Shown piece by piece: positions 6,153 to 14,572 of a DNA stretch of 19,133 nt (its first letter is position 1; every line of letters begins with the position of its first letter). Origin of the DNA: Nitrospirae bacterium CG2_30_53_67 (GTDB lineage Bacteria; CG2-30-53-67); contig MNYV01000148.1 in assembly GCA_001873285.1 (NCBI GenBank), positions 1 to 19,133 on the forward strand. Direction: 5' to 3'. Under the pieces are notes generated by a model, which saw only the letters and a program-made list of their open reading frames with translations, ran no database searches and was not told the origin of the DNA. Made by a program: the position numbers and the translations under genes.

Positions 6153-6905
6153 TCAGGCCGCCTGGCTCAGAATCCTCGGCCCCTGATTCAAGACGGCAAT
6201 GGAATGTTCAAAATGAGCCGAAAGGCTCCGGTCCGATGTCACCGTGGTCCAGTTGTCCTCCAAAATCGTCACATCCCAATGTCCCATATTCACCATCGGC
6301 TCGATGGCCAGGACCATCCCCTCTTTCAATCTCGGTCCCCTGTTGGGGAACCCGAAATTCGGGATCTGGGGTTCTTCGTGCAGGCTGCGCCCGATCCCAT
6401 GGCCCACAAAGGCCCTGACCACGGAATAGGAATGACTCTCAACATATTCCTGAATGACGCTGGATATATCAAAGAGCCGATTCTTGACCGTGGCCTTTTG
6501 AATCCCCCGGCACAGGGCCTCCTCGGTCACCCGCATCAAACGGGCCGCATCCTCGGAAACGGCGCCGACCGGGTAGGTCCGCGCTGAATCACCGTAGTAT
6601 CCGTCTAAAACCACCCCGACGTCTATACTGATCAGATCCCCTTCCTTGAGAACCTGTTTTTTTGAAGGGATCCCATGGACCACAACCTCATTGACCGAAG
6701 TGCACAGAGTCGCCGGATACCCTTTGTATCCTTTGAATGCCGGCTTAGCCCCGTTCTTCCCGATGAATTCTTCCGCAATACGGTCCATCTCCAAGGTGGT
6801 CATCCCGGGCCGGGCCCATTCCCTCAACATCTCCAATAGATGGGCCACGATCTGGTTGGCCTCGTACAGCTTCTCCACCTCATCGGGATGCTTGAGAATG
6901 ATCAT
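6153..6905 (-). CDS. map: methionine aminopeptidase, type I
   Basis: A 250-residue cytoplasmic dimetal peptidase that removes the initiator methionine from new proteins. The pita-bread fold ligands are all present: Asp95 (SIDVGV), Asp106 (YYGDSART), His169 ([16 protein letters not shown]), Glu202 (IEPMVN) and Glu233 (FEHSIAV); His77 in VVHGIPS is the conserved substrate-side histidine. There is no N-terminal SH3-binding extension, so it is the short bacterial type Ia form. Its ATG overlaps the adk TGA by 4 bp (ATGA), so adk and map are translationally coupled. Confidence 0.98.
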   Translation of the reverse strand: MIILKHPDEVEKLYEANQIVAHLLEMLREWARPGMTTLEMDRIAEEFIGKNGAKPAFKGYKGYPATLCTSVNEVVVHGIPSKKQVLKEGDLISIDVGVVLDGYYGDSARTYPVGAVSEDAARLMRVTEEALCRGIQKATVKNRLFDISSVIQEYVESHSYSVVRAFVGHGIGRSLHEEPQIPNFGFPNRGPRLKEGMVLAIEPMVNMGHWDVTILEDNWTTVTSDRSLSAHFEHSIAVLNQGPRILSQAA

Positions 6906-7552
6906 CCCTGCTTCTCAATCACCGCGCGGATCCGGCCGAAGATATCCTCAATCCCTCCGGTCCCATGGATCTCCACCAGAACGCCGTCCTTCCTGTAGTA
7001 CTGAATCAGGGGTTCGGTCTGCTTGTTGTAGACGTTAAGACGGTTCTTGATGGTCTCTTCCTTGTCATCGTCCCGCTGGAACAAGGACCCGCCGCATTGG
7101 TCGCAGATTCCATCCTTGGCGGGTTTTTTGAAAAATACATGGAACCCGGCGCCGCATTCCTTGCACGTTCTCCGGCCGGTCAACCTTTTGATCAGCTCCG
7201 GATTGGGGACCACGATCGACAAGACATAGTCAATGGACTGTCCCATATTCTTCAGGGCCTTTTTGAGCTCATCGGCCTGGGGGACGGTCCTCGGAAATCC
7301 GTCGAGGACGTACCCCTTGGCGCAATCGCTGCTCTTAAGCCTCTCACGGATAATCCCCACCACGATGTGGTCAGGCGCCAGCGCCCCTTTGTCCATGTAG
7401 GACTTTGCCTCTTTGCCCAGGGAGGTCTTGTTCTTCACGGCCTCTCGGAGAATGTCGCCGGTTGATATCTGTGGTATGCCGTATTTTTCAACCAGCTTCT
7501 TGGCCTGCGTACCCTTCCCTGCCCCCGGAGGCCCTAAAAGTATCATTCGCAT
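6902..7552 (-). CDS. adk: adenylate kinase, long form with zinc-binding lid
   Basis: A 216-residue enzyme catalysing ATP + AMP = 2 ADP in the cytoplasm. The P-loop is [10 protein letters not shown] (residues 7-16); the AMP-binding region has [10 protein letters not shown] and [11 protein letters not shown]. The lid contains Cys130, Cys133, Cys150 and Cys153, the structural zinc site found in many Gram-positive and some Gram-negative Adks but not in E. coli. The ATG at 7552 gives the usual [10 protein letters not shown] start; GGAAGG lies about 9 nt upstream. It lies 64 nt after secY and overlaps map by 4 bp. Confidence 0.98.
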   Translation of the reverse strand: MRMILLGPPGAGKGTQAKKLVEKYGIPQISTGDILREAVKNKTSLGKEAKSYMDKGALAPDHIVVGIIRERLKSSDCAKGYVLDGFPRTVPQADELKKALKNMGQSIDYVLSIVVPNPELIKRLTGRRTCKECGAGFHVFFKKPAKDGICDQCGGSLFQRDDDKEETIKNRLNVYNKQTEPLIQYYRKDGVLVEIHGTGGIEDIFGRIRAVIEKQG

Positions 7553-7616
7553 TTTCTGTGCCCTTCCTTTCTCTTGTTTCTTATTTTCGGCTCCCTCTCT
7601 TCATTCACGTTTGAAG

Positions 7617-8930
7617 TCAGCGCCCGCTCCGTCCATGAATCCTCCCCTTCTTCAAAAAGCCGTCATATTGGCGCTGCAGAAGATGGGATTCGATCTGTCT
7701 CAAGGTATCGAGCGCCACACCCACAACAATGAGAAGGGACGTCCCCCCGAAGTAGAAGGGGATGTTCAGCTCCTGGATCAAAAACATCGGAAGCACACAG
7801 ACCGCCGAAAGATAAAGGGCCCCGACAAAGGTGATCCTGCTCAGGACTTTGTCAAGGTAGTCCGATGTATTCTTCCCAGGCCGGAGTCCCGGGATAAACC
7901 CCCCCTGCTTCTTCATGTTTTCGGCCACGTCCACGGGATTGAACATCACCGCCGTATAAAAAAAAGTAAAAAAAATGATAAATCCTACATAGAGGATCAT
8001 ATAAACCAGACTCCCCGGGCTCAGACTCCCGGCCACCGCCTGCATCCAGGGATGATGAATCACCTGGGCGATGGTCGCCGGGAAGAGGATGATCGAAGAG
8101 GCGAAGATCGGCGGGATCACGCCCGCGGTATTGATCTTCAACGGGATATGGGTATCCGTGCCGCCATAGGCCTTGCGGCCGACCACCCGCCGCGCATACT
8201 GGACCGGCACCTTTCTATGCCCCTGTTCCATAAAGATGATGGCCCCTGTCACCAAAACGATCAGCAGCAGGATGACCAGAACCACATAAGGCTGCATGAT
8301 CCCTCCCCGGACCAAGGTCGCGGTTTGGGCCGCGGCAGAGGGCATGGCCGCCACAATCCCTGCAAAGATGATCAGGGAGATCCCGTTCCCGATCCCCTTC
8401 TCGGTGATCTGTTCACCGAGCCACATGATGAAGGCCGTTCCCGCCACCAGGGTGATCACGGTGAAGATCAGGTATCCGGGTCCGGGGTGGATCACGATGG
8501 GGGCGCCGCCCGGACTCGTGGTGCTCTGAAGGCCGACGGCAATGCCGGCGCCCTGTATGATGCTGAGAAGGATCGTTCCATACCGGGTGTACTGCGTGAT
8601 CTTTTTCCGTCCCGCCGCCCCTTCCTTGGCCAACTGCTCAAGACTCGGCACCACCGATGTCAGGAGCTGCAGGATGATCGAGGCGCTGATGTACGGCATG
8701 ATCCCCAAGGCAAAGACCGTCATACGGCTCAGCGCCCCGCCGGAGAACATGCTCACGAATCCGAGAATTCCCCCCTCCTGAGACTGGAAGAACTCGGAGA
8801 GGGCCTTTGAATCTATTCCCGGGATCGGGACATGACACCCTACCCTGTAAATCGCCAGAAACCCGAGTGTGAAAAGGATCCTTCTCTTTAATTCAGGAAC
8901 CTTGAAAATGTTCTGCAGGCTCTCTAACAA
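7617..8930 (-). CDS. secY: preprotein translocase channel subunit SecY
   Basis: A 437-residue inner-membrane channel of the Sec translocon with ten predicted membrane spans. Landmarks are [52 protein letters not shown], the [23 protein letters not shown] loop, [11 protein letters not shown], and [25 protein letters not shown] with LPFYF-like [17 protein letters not shown] near the end. The start is placed at a TTG (8930) with GGAGAT 4 nt upstream, which gives the family N-terminus (LESLQNIF). An ATG at 8969 would add 13 residues but has no Shine-Dalgarno and abuts a repeat tract. It follows rplO across a ~270-nt gap filled with G-rich repeats. Confidence 0.96.
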   Translation of the reverse strand: MLESLQNIFKVPELKRRILFTLGFLAIYRVGCHVPIPGIDSKALSEFFQSQEGGILGFVSMFSGGALSRMTVFALGIMPYISASIILQLLTSVVPSLEQLAKEGAAGRKKITQYTRYGTILLSIIQGAGIAVGLQSTTSPGGAPIVIHPGPGYLIFTVITLVAGTAFIMWLGEQITEKGIGNGISLIIFAGIVAAMPSAAAQTATLVRGGIMQPYVVLVILLLIVLVTGAIIFMEQGHRKVPVQYARRVVGRKAYGGTDTHIPLKINTAGVIPPIFASSIILFPATIAQVIHHPWMQAVAGSLSPGSLVYMILYVGFIIFFTFFYTAVMFNPVDVAENMKKQGGFIPGLRPGKNTSDYLDKVLSRITFVGALYLSAVCVLPMFLIQELNIPFYFGGTSLLIVVGVALDTLRQIESHLLQRQYDGFLKKGRIHGRSGR

Positions 8931-8934
8931 CCGG

Positions 8935-8940
8935 ATCTCC
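8935..8940 (-). promoter_or_regulatory. Shine-Dalgarno supporting a TTG start of secY
   Basis: GGAGAT on the minus strand, 4 nt before TTG at 8930. The alternative ATG at 8969 is preceded only by pyrimidines and an ACCCACTAA run. Confidence 0.6.
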
Positions 8941-8970
8941 GATATAATAAATTGTGGTTCTTCTCCCATT

Positions 8971-9182
8971 TAGTGGGTAAAAAGGGTTCGAGGGTTGAAG
9001 ATCCATAGGGTTCCAGGGGTCGAGGGGTCAAGGGTTCAAGTGAGATACTGAAACGCAAGCAAAATTTTCAGAGATAAATACTGGAACCCTTGACCCCTAG
9101 GACCCTCGGCCCCTTATGTTTTTAGCACTTCACTTGACCCCTGGAATCCTTGACCCCTTGACCCCTGATGTCTTCACCCACT
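8971..9182. repeat. G-rich degenerate heptad-like inverted-repeat tract between secY and rplO
   Basis: The left half (8971-9042) is made of variants of GGGTTC(G/A)A and GGGGTCA/GGGGTCGA; the right half (9081-9182) has the reverse complements (TTGACCCC, TTGAACCC-like). The outer ends are AGTGGGT (8971-8977) and its exact inverse ACCCACT (9176-9182). The unit TTGACCCC recurs several times. No ORF. A related tract lies in the rplC-rpsJ gap. It may be a decayed inverted-repeat element or a simple repeat expanded by slippage; which is uncertain. Confidence 0.65.
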
Positions 9183-9198
9183 CTTTTGGAGATGAACC

Positions 9199-9642
9199 TT
9201 ATTTTATGATCTCGGCCGTTCCGCCGGCTGCACGGATCTTCTCGGCCGCCTTTTTGCTGAATTTGTGCGCCTTCACCACCATGGGACGATGGAGCTCACC
9301 GGCGCCGAGAATCTTCAGCCCGGCACGCATTTGTTTGACCACCCCTTTATCGCGCAGGATCTCAGGATCCACTTGATCCGTTCCTTCGAGGAGATCCAGC
9401 CGGGAAAGGTTCAGGATGGTATATTCCTTGCGGAAGATGTTGGTGAACCCCCGCTTGGGGAGCCTCCTCTGCAATGGCATCTGCCCTCCCTCGAAGCCGG
9501 CCTTTTTACTGCCGCCTGAACGGGCGTTCTGTCCCTTGTGCCCTCGGGTCGATGTCCCGCCATGCCCGGAGGCGTTCCCTCTGCCGATCCTTTTGCGCTT
9601 CTTGGTGGACCCCTTCGGGGGCTTTAAATCATGTAATCTCAT
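9199..9642 (-). CDS. rplO: 50S ribosomal protein L15
   Basis: A 147-residue late-assembling protein near the peptidyl transferase region. The Gly/Arg-rich N-terminal arm is typical: [38 protein letters not shown], then [18 protein letters not shown]. The globular C-half ends [17 protein letters not shown]. The ATG at 9642 has AAGGATGG a few bases upstream. It follows rpmD by 13 nt and is followed by the repeat-filled gap before secY. Confidence 0.98.
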   Translation of the reverse strand: MRLHDLKPPKGSTKKRKRIGRGNASGHGGTSTRGHKGQNARSGGSKKAGFEGGQMPLQRRLPKRGFTNIFRKEYTILNLSRLDLLEGTDQVDPEILRDKGVVKQMRAGLKILGAGELHRPMVVKAHKFSKKAAEKIRAAGGTAEIIK

Positions 9643-9655
9643 CTTCCATCCTTAC

Positions 9656-9856
9656 TCAATCGTTGACGGCTTCATCCATCACATTTTCCACATCCACCAG
9701 GTGAGGTATCTTATTGACCATTCCCCATATTTCCGGAGTATCCTTGCGAATCACCCACTGCTGTGTCCTTTTCAGACCCAGGCCGCGGATGATTTCCTTG
9801 TGTTTTTTGGGCTTCCCGATCGGGCTTCTTTTCAGTGTGATCTTTAACTGTCCCAT
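9656..9856 (-). CDS. rpmD: 50S ribosomal protein L30
   Basis: A 66-residue protein with the L30 fold: GQLKITLKRSPIGKPKKHKE, then LGLKRTQQWVIRKDTPEIWGMVNKIPHLV. The family length is about 60 residues. The frame is open much further upstream (to 10018), but that part overlaps rpsE and looks unlike any protein; ATG at 9856 gives the family start. The Shine-Dalgarno is modest (AAAGG about 11 nt upstream). It lies between rpsE and rplO, as in the spc operon. Confidence 0.97.
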   Translation of the reverse strand: MGQLKITLKRSPIGKPKKHKEIIRGLGLKRTQQWVIRKDTPEIWGMVNKIPHLVDVENVMDEAVND

Positions 9857-9894
9857 GAGTCCATCAACCTTTCGTATCCACGGCCCGGTCCACG

Positions 9895-10419
9895 CTAAGC
9901 GGTCAATTCGTCCACAGTCTTGCCTCTGAGCTTTGCAATTTGTTCCACATCTCTCAATTTGAGCAGTCCATCCATGACCGCGCGTACAGCATTGTAAGGA
10001 TTGCTGGACCCGACGCATTTGGTCAGGATATCCTGGACACCGACCACTTCCAAAACGGCCCGCACACCCCCGCCGGCGATCAGGCCCGTCCCTTCGGAAG
10101 CCGGTTTCATGACCACTTCTCCGGCCCCATAATGCCCGATCACCTGATGAGGAATCGTCTTCGAGCGAAGGGAGACCGTCACCATCTTTTTCTTGGCCTC
10201 CTCGATCCCTTTCCGGATGGCTTCCGGGACCTCATTGGCCTTGCCTTTGCCGTATCCCACGCTTCCTTTACCGTCACCGACAACCACAAGGGCGCTGAAA
10301 CTGAAGCGTCTTCCGCCTTTTACGACTTTGGCCACACGGTTGATATGAACGATTTTATCGATCAGTTCGCCGGATTGGTCATTCTTTTTCTCCAAAGAGT
10401 CCCTCCCTTTATTCATCAT
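9895..10419 (-). CDS. rpsE: 30S ribosomal protein S5
   Basis: A protein of about 174 residues that takes part in decoding accuracy and mRNA unwinding. Landmarks are [61 protein letters not shown] and [11 protein letters not shown]. The start is uncertain: ATGs lie at 10425, 10419 and 10416, and AAGGA directly abuts the first, so 10419 (6-nt spacing) is preferred. A TTG at 10395 with GGGAGG 5 nt upstream is a further possibility that would remove eight residues from the preferred form. It follows rplR closely (9 nt) and precedes rpmD. Confidence 0.96.
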   Translation of the reverse strand: MMNKGRDSLEKKNDQSGELIDKIVHINRVAKVVKGGRRFSFSALVVVGDGKGSVGYGKGKANEVPEAIRKGIEEAKKKMVTVSLRSKTIPHQVIGHYGAGEVVMKPASEGTGLIAGGGVRAVLEVVGVQDILTKCVGSSNPYNAVRAVMDGLLKLRDVEQIAKLRGKTVDELTA

Positions 10420-10428
10420 CCTCATTCC

Positions 10429-10794
10429 TTAGAATTTGAGCCCGGATTCCTTGGCGGCTTCGGCGAGAACCTTGACACGCCCAAGAAATTTATAACCGCC
10501 GCGGTCAAAGACCACTTTCTTGATCCCTTTCTCCTGGGCCCGCCTTGCAATCTCCTGACCGACCCACTTCGCAGCTTCCTTTTTCCCGCCATCTACCTTC
10601 TGGTCCCGGAACACCGGATCCAAGGTAGATGCGCTTGCGATGGTATGGGAATGGATATCATCGATGACCTGCGCATAGATATGCCGTGCGCTCCTGAAAA
10701 CGGACAGTCTCGGACTTCCCTGAGCGCCGGACACCTTTTTCCGAACCCTCTGATGCCTTGCGATTCGGGCCACCCTCTTGGTATTTTTCTCCAC
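10429..10794 (-). CDS. rplR: 50S ribosomal protein L18
   Basis: A 121-residue 5S rRNA-binding protein of the central protuberance. Landmarks are [56 protein letters not shown] and the C-terminal KESGLKF. The start codon is GTG at 10794 (the codon reads GTG-GAG-AAA), with AAGGGGAAGAAG upstream. It lies 27 nt after rplF and 9 nt (or less) before rpsE. Confidence 0.97.
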   Translation of the reverse strand: MEKNTKRVARIARHQRVRKKVSGAQGSPRLSVFRSARHIYAQVIDDIHSHTIASASTLDPVFRDQKVDGGKKEAAKWVGQEIARRAQEKGIKKVVFDRGGYKFLGRVKVLAEAAKESGLKF

Positions 10795-10821
10795 GGTTCT
10801 TCTTCCCCTTTATGATCAGGC

Positions 10822-11355
10822 CTACTTGGTGGTCTTTCCGGCCTTTCTGATGATTCTTTCCTTCTGATACTTGATCCCTTTGCCCTTATAGGGTTCCGGC
10901 CGGCGAAGGGCGCGGATGTTTGCCGCGGTCTGCCCCACGTCCTCCTTGTTGATCCCGGAAATGGTGATGATACTCTTCTCCACCAAGGCTTCCACCCCTT
11001 CCAGAAGCGGGAATAGAATGGAATGGGAATATCCGAGATTGAACTCCACGGACCGTCCCTTAACCTGCGCCTTGTATCCCACGCCATTGATCTCCAGAAT
11101 CTTGGAAAAACCGCTTGTCACACCATGGACCATGTTGGCGATCAGATTCCGAATCAACCCATGAAAGGCGCGATGTTCTCTGGAATCCGATGCGCGGTGG
11201 ACCAGGATCTTTCCTTCCTGGAGTTCAACCGAGATATCCGGCGGGATTTTCCTCAAAAGGGTCCCTTTCGGCCCCTTGATCTCCAAGGTCGAATCCTTGA
11301 GCGCCGCCTTCACGCCTTTGGGCAGAATCACCGGCAATTTTCCTACTCTCGACAT
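10822..11355 (-). CDS. rplF: 50S ribosomal protein L6
   Basis: A 177-residue protein at the factor-binding region of the large subunit, built from two duplicated domains. Landmarks are SRVGKLPVILPKGVKAAL, EIKGPKGTL, NMVHGVTSGFSKILEINGVGYKA and the C-terminal RRPEPYKGKGIKY, which is the L6 signature. Normal length. The ATG has AAAGGA about 8 nt upstream. An 87-88-nt spacer with the sequence of no recognisable element separates it from rpsH. Confidence 0.98.
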   Translation of the reverse strand: MSRVGKLPVILPKGVKAALKDSTLEIKGPKGTLLRKIPPDISVELQEGKILVHRASDSREHRAFHGLIRNLIANMVHGVTSGFSKILEINGVGYKAQVKGRSVEFNLGYSHSILFPLLEGVEALVEKSIITISGINKEDVGQTAANIRALRRPEPYKGKGIKYQKERIIRKAGKTTK

Positions 11356-11443
11356 CTCTTTTTCCTTTAACCGTTAAACCGGAGAACCGTCTTCACCCCC
11401 GGCCGTTACACCTTTTTAAGGCAGGGTTAACAGATCGGATCTC

Positions 11444-11842
11444 CTACCAGACGGCGCACAACACCTCTCCACCCACATGTTCTTTCCTGCACTGCCGGTC
11501 CGTGATCACCCCTTTGGGCGTTGAGAGGATCGCCACGCCCAAGCCGTTCCTGATGTTCGGGATCTCATCCACCTTCACATAGACCCGCATCCCAGGCTTG
11601 CTGATCCTGTCGATTCCGTGGATGACGCTCTCTTTCCCTTCCGGTTTCTTTAAGCTGATTCGTATCGTCCCCTGAGGACTATCCTTTAAAACCTTGAAGT
11701 TCTTGATGAAGCCTTCTTCCTTCAGGATCTTCGAGAGCGCAATCTTGATCTCCGAAGCCGGAACGTCCGTCTCTTGTTTTTGCGCCTTGACGGCATTCCG
11801 AATACGTGTGAGCATATCGGCTATGGGATCGGTCATGGACAT
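11444..11842 (-). CDS. rpsH: 30S ribosomal protein S8
   Basis: A 132-residue primary 16S rRNA-binding protein; in enterobacteria it also represses spc-operon translation. Landmarks are MTDPIADMLTRIRNAVKA, KILKEEGFIKNF, ISKPGMRVYV and the C-terminal NGLGVAILSTPKGVITDRQC with GGEVLCAVW. The first of two nearby ATGs (11842, 11836) is taken because GGAG lies 7 nt before it. It is preceded by rpsN after 37 nt. No S8-binding hairpin in the leader was identified by eye. Confidence 0.98.
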   Translation of the reverse strand: MSMTDPIADMLTRIRNAVKAQKQETDVPASEIKIALSKILKEEGFIKNFKVLKDSPQGTIRISLKKPEGKESVIHGIDRISKPGMRVYVKVDEIPNIRNGLGVAILSTPKGVITDRQCRKEHVGGEVLCAVW

Positions 11843-11879
11843 GCATGGACTCCTGTAATCATATTCCTTAAAAATATTC

Positions 11880-12065
11880 CTACCAACTTGATTTCGTCAC
11901 CCCGGGGATATCCCCTCTCAGGGCCAGCTGGCGAAAACAGATTCTGCAGAGCTCGAACCGGTTGATATACCCTCTCGGCCTGCCGCATATTCTGCATCGG
12001 TTGTATGCCCTGACCTTGAATTTCGGCTTCCTCTGCTGCTTGATGATTAAAGACGTCTTGGCCAA
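11880..12065 (-). CDS. rpsN: 30S ribosomal protein S14, short zinc-binding type
   Basis: A 61-residue S14 of the type Z form (sometimes called rpsZ). Cys24, Cys27, Cys40 and Cys43 form the CX2C-X12-CX2C zinc site in [20 protein letters not shown]. It lacks the longer N-terminal half of the ~100-residue enterobacterial form. The start is TTG at 12065, with GGAGGAA 5 nt upstream; the N-terminus [16 protein letters not shown] matches the family. It lies 54 nt after rplE and 37 nt before rpsH. Confidence 0.97.
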   Translation of the reverse strand: MAKTSLIIKQQRKPKFKVRAYNRCRICGRPRGYINRFELCRICFRQLALRGDIPGVTKSSW

Positions 12066-12119
12066 TCGTATTCCTCCATTTTTCCGTTTGAACGGTTCAG
12101 AGAGCCGGGTGACCTCCGG

Positions 12120-12659
12120 TTAATTCCTGAAAGGCATGTGAAAGCCCGACAACAAGGCCTTGGCCTCCTCGTCGGTCTTCGCCGACGTGACAATGATAAT
12201 GTCCATCCCATGGACCTTCTCGACGTTGTCGTATTTGATCTCCGGGAAAATGCTCTGCTCCAAAAGACCCAAGGAATAGTTCCCGCGTCCGTCGAAGGAC
12301 TTCCCGGGAACACCCCGGAAATCCCGGATGCGCGGAAGCGCCGTATTGATCAAACGATCCAGAAATTCATACATCATGTTTTTGCGCAGGGTGACCTTGC
12401 ATCCCACGGCCATGCCTTCCCGAAGCTTGAAATTCGCGATGGACTTCCTGGCCAGCGTGACCACCGGCTGCTGGCCGGTGATCTGACGAAGCTCAGCCAC
12501 GGCCGATTCCAGGAGTTTTGGATTTTGAATCGCCTCTCCCATACCCACGTTCACCACGATCTTCATGAGACGGGGAACCTGCATCACACTGGAATATCCA
12601 AACTGCTTCATCAGCGATGGAACAATGTCTTTCTTGTAATTTTCCTTAAGCCTTGCCAT
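12120..12659 (-). CDS. rplE: 50S ribosomal protein L5
   Basis: A 179-residue 5S rRNA-binding protein of the central protuberance contacting P-site tRNA. Landmarks are [70 protein letters not shown] and [20 protein letters not shown]. Normal length with an ATG at 12659; the upstream GGGGAA is a modest ribosome binding site, 15 nt downstream of rplX, so coupling is likely. Confidence 0.98.
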   Translation of the reverse strand: MARLKENYKKDIVPSLMKQFGYSSVMQVPRLMKIVVNVGMGEAIQNPKLLESAVAELRQITGQQPVVTLARKSIANFKLREGMAVGCKVTLRKNMMYEFLDRLINTALPRIRDFRGVPGKSFDGRGNYSLGLLEQSIFPEIKYDNVEKVHGMDIIIVTSAKTDEEAKALLSGFHMPFRN

Positions 12660-12674
12660 GTTGATTCCCCGACG

Positions 12675-12995
12675 TTACGTCCGATCCAGCGGCTCTCCGC
12701 ATTTGGCGCAGACCCGAATTTTTTTCTGATCTTCCAGTTTCTTATGCCTGCTCTTGACGGGCGCATCGCATTTTTCGCAGACCACCATCACATTGGCAGC
12801 GTGGATGCTCCCTTCCTTTTCTATGATCCCGCCCTGCTGGTTCTCCGCGCTGGGCCGGGTATGCCTCTTGATATAGTTGACTTTCTCAATCACGAGACGG
12901 TCCCTTTCAGGGAAAACCCTGAGGACCTTTCCTCTCTTTCCCTTGTTTTTCCCGGCCATCACCTGGACCGTATCATTTTTCTTTACCGCCGCCAT
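12675..12995 (-). CDS. rplX: 50S ribosomal protein L24, four-cysteine form
   Basis: A 106-residue assembly-initiator protein with a KOW motif near the start (KNDTVQVMAGKNKGKRGKVL) and the typical KVNYIKRHTRPSAENQQGGI. The C-terminal part carries Cys73, Cys76, Cys96 and Cys99 in two CXXC pairs, a zinc-ribbon form absent from E. coli L24 but present in several other phyla. ATG at 12995, preceded by GGAAGAAAG. Located between rplN and rplE in canonical order. Confidence 0.98.
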   Translation of the reverse strand: MAAVKKNDTVQVMAGKNKGKRGKVLRVFPERDRLVIEKVNYIKRHTRPSAENQQGGIIEKEGSIHAANVMVVCEKCDAPVKSRHKKLEDQKKIRVCAKCGEPLDRT

Positions 12996-13067
12996 ATCTT
13001 TCTTCCATCCTGAAATGAACCCCCGACGCTTTCGGACGGGGAATCCTGCATCAACAAACCCGGCGCG

Positions 13068-13436
13068 CTACAGGACCTCCGGGGCCAGAGAAATGATCCT
13101 CATGAAATTTTTCCACCTGAGCTCGCGTGTCACCGGACCAAAGATACGCGTCCCGACCGGCTCCATCTGAGCATTGATGATCACAGCGGCATTGTCGTCA
13201 AATCGGATGCTGGATCCGTCCTTGCGTTTCAGGGCCCTCTTGGTCCTGACCACCACCGCCTTGACGACCGTGCCTTTTTTGACGTTCCCTCTCGGAATGG
13301 CTTCCTTTACGGACGCAACAATGATGTCTCCGACACGCGCATAACGGACCTTTGACCCGCCCATCACATGGATGCACATCAACTTCTTGGCGCCTGAATT
13401 GTCCGCCACGTTCAACGTGGTTTGAGGCTGGATCAT
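13068..13436 (-). CDS. rplN: 50S ribosomal protein L14
   Basis: A 122-residue subunit-interface protein. Landmarks are [61 protein letters not shown] and [13 protein letters not shown]. The frame continues to an ATG at 13448, but 13436 is preferred since GGAGGAAACC precedes it at the right distance and MIQPQT is the family start. It lies 36 nt after rpsQ. Confidence 0.98.
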   Translation of the reverse strand: MIQPQTTLNVADNSGAKKLMCIHVMGGSKVRYARVGDIIVASVKEAIPRGNVKKGTVVKAVVVRTKRALKRKDGSSIRFDDNAAVIINAQMEPVGTRIFGPVTRELRWKNFMRIISLAPEVL

Positions 13437-13472
13437 GGTTTCCTCCAAACTCCCTGAGAGATCCTCATCCGA

Positions 13473-13730
13473 TTACTTCACCCGTTCCATGATCTGCACG
13501 ACCCGAAAACGTTTCTCTTTGCTGAGCGGCCTGCATTCCAGGATTCGAACCGTATCGCCGATCCGGCATTCGTTCTTCGCATCATGGGCCTTGTACCGTT
13601 TGCTCTTCCTCATGATCTTCTTGTAGAGAGGGTGCATCATGGACCGCTGTACGGAAACCACAACGGTCTTGTCCATCTTATTGCTGGTCACAACACCCCG
13701 CAGGCTTCTTTTCTTGCTTTGTTTTTCCAT
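13473..13730 (-). CDS. rpsQ: 30S ribosomal protein S17
   Basis: An 85-residue OB-fold primary rRNA-binding protein. Landmarks are [40 protein letters not shown], the [20 protein letters not shown] signature and VQIMERVK. Only one nucleotide separates its ATG (13730) from the rpmC stop, so translation is probably coupled; AAAGG lies inside the end of rpmC. Confidence 0.98.
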   Translation of the reverse strand: MEKQSKKRSLRGVVTSNKMDKTVVVSVQRSMMHPLYKKIMRKSKRYKAHDAKNECRIGDTVRILECRPLSKEKRFRVVQIMERVK

Positions 13731-13731
13731 G

Positions 13732-13929
13732 TCAACGAAGGCCTTTCAATTTTTCTTTCCGAATTGTGTTGACCCGCGCAATGTCTTTCCGGGCCTCCCG
13801 AATGCGCGCCGGACTGCTCATCTGCCCGGTCTCCTTCTGAAACCGCAGGTTGAGAAGTTCTGACAGCAGTTCCTTTTCCTTGGCATCGATCTCCTCGATG
13901 CTTAAATCCCTGATCTCTGAAGCTTTCAT
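13732..13929 (-). CDS. rpmC: 50S ribosomal protein L29
   Basis: A 65-residue helical hairpin protein at the exit tunnel rim, near the SRP and trigger-factor docking site. Landmarks are [33 protein letters not shown] and [14 protein letters not shown]. The ATG at 13929 uses AAAAGGA 8 nt upstream; this Shine-Dalgarno lies inside the terminal repeat of element copy B that separates it from rplP. It precedes rpsQ by one nucleotide. Confidence 0.98.
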   Translation of the reverse strand: MKASEIRDLSIEEIDAKEKELLSELLNLRFQKETGQMSSPARIREARKDIARVNTIRKEKLKGLR

Positions 13930-13932
13930 CTA

Positions 13933-14097
13933 AGTGGTCCTTTTCGTAAATATGGTGACGCACCGAGAGGGTCGCAGGGGCGGTTCATCAAGGCACGTGA
14001 CCGAGGCGTACCCTCTGTGGCACGCCGCAGGGAGCGTAACGAAGATAAGCCGGCCCTGCGGCACTCGAATGCCAACGTATTTACGAAACGGGCCACT
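13933..14097. mobile_element. repeat element copy B (165 bp, terminal inverted repeats), MITE-like
   Basis: It has the same terminal repeats as the copy at 5695-5858: AGTGGTCCTTTTCGTAAATA at the left end and the inverse of AGTGGCCCGTTTCGTAAATA at the right. Interior segments such as ACCGAGAGGGTCG, TCATCAAGGC, GAGGCGTACCC and ACTCGAATGCCA are shared with the reverse complement of copy A. It fills the rplP-rpmC gap completely: its right end overlaps the rplP TAG stop at 14096-14098 and its left end contains the rpmC Shine-Dalgarno. Non-coding. Confidence 0.7.
13938..13944 (-). promoter_or_regulatory. rpmC Shine-Dalgarno embedded in repeat element copy B
   Basis: AAAAGGA on the minus strand, 8 nt before the rpmC ATG. 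The matching place in copy A reads ACAGGGC, so the purine-rich site is a feature of this copy. Confidence 0.65.
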
Positions 14098-14515
14098 ATG
14101 CAACCACCCCATGTTTGGAAATAATCTTCGTCTTGATCGGGAGCTTGCTGGCCGCCCGGTTCAGGGCATCCATCGCGATCTGCTCGGTGACGCCCTCCAT
14201 CTCATAGAGAATTCTGCCGGGCTTCACCACCGCCACGTGATATTCAGGAGCGCCTTTGCCTTTGCCCATGCGGGTCTCCGCCGGTTTTTTGGTGACCGGC
14301 TTGTCCGGGAAAATCCGGATCCAGATCTTGCCGCCCCTCTTGACATAGCGTGTCATGGCAATTCGGGCCGCCTCAATCTGCTTACTCGTGATCCAGCCCA
14401 TCTCCAGGGCCTGGAGCCCGTATTCCCCAAAATCAATGCTGACCCCGCCTTTGGCCTTCCCTCGGGCCCTTCCCTTCATCTGTTTTCTATATTTCTCTTT
14501 CTTGGGCATCAACAT
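14096..14515 (-). CDS. rplP: 50S ribosomal protein L16
   Basis: A 139-residue protein at the tRNA corridor and the base of the central protuberance. Landmarks are [59 protein letters not shown] and [20 protein letters not shown]. The C-end is [10 protein letters not shown]. The final codon and stop read GCA-TAG-TGG, where AGTGG is the terminus of the copy-B repeat element, so the element supplies the AG of the stop codon. ATG at 14515 with GGAG 10 nt upstream. It follows rpsC by 57 nt. Confidence 0.98.
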   Translation of the reverse strand: MLMPKKEKYRKQMKGRARGKAKGGVSIDFGEYGLQALEMGWITSKQIEAARIAMTRYVKRGGKIWIRIFPDKPVTKKPAETRMGKGKGAPEYHVAVVKPGRILYEMEGVTEQIAMDALNRAASKLPIKTKIISKHGVVA

Positions 14516-14572
14516 GATGCATCTGCTCCATTACAATTGGAGATGATCTCAAATTGTAAAATAAAAACGGAA

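Noticed and set aside
7413-8810. 465-codon open frame on the plus strand opposite secY and the start of adk
   Set aside because: It is antisense to clearly conserved genes, its product is low-complexity in His, Arg, Asp and Gly, and it has no plausible ribosome binding site; it is a shadow of the biased secY codons.
8931-8969. ATG start of secY at 8969, adding 13 residues
   Set aside because: No Shine-Dalgarno and extra residues outside the family N-terminus; kept only as an alternative.
8971-9182. CRISPR array in the repeat tract
   Set aside because: Units are degenerate 7-8-mers without uniform repeats or unique spacers, and no cas genes are present.
9857-10018. Long N-terminal extension of rpmD
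   Set aside because: It overlaps rpsE in another frame, and the residues are unlike L30; family length is reached from 9856.
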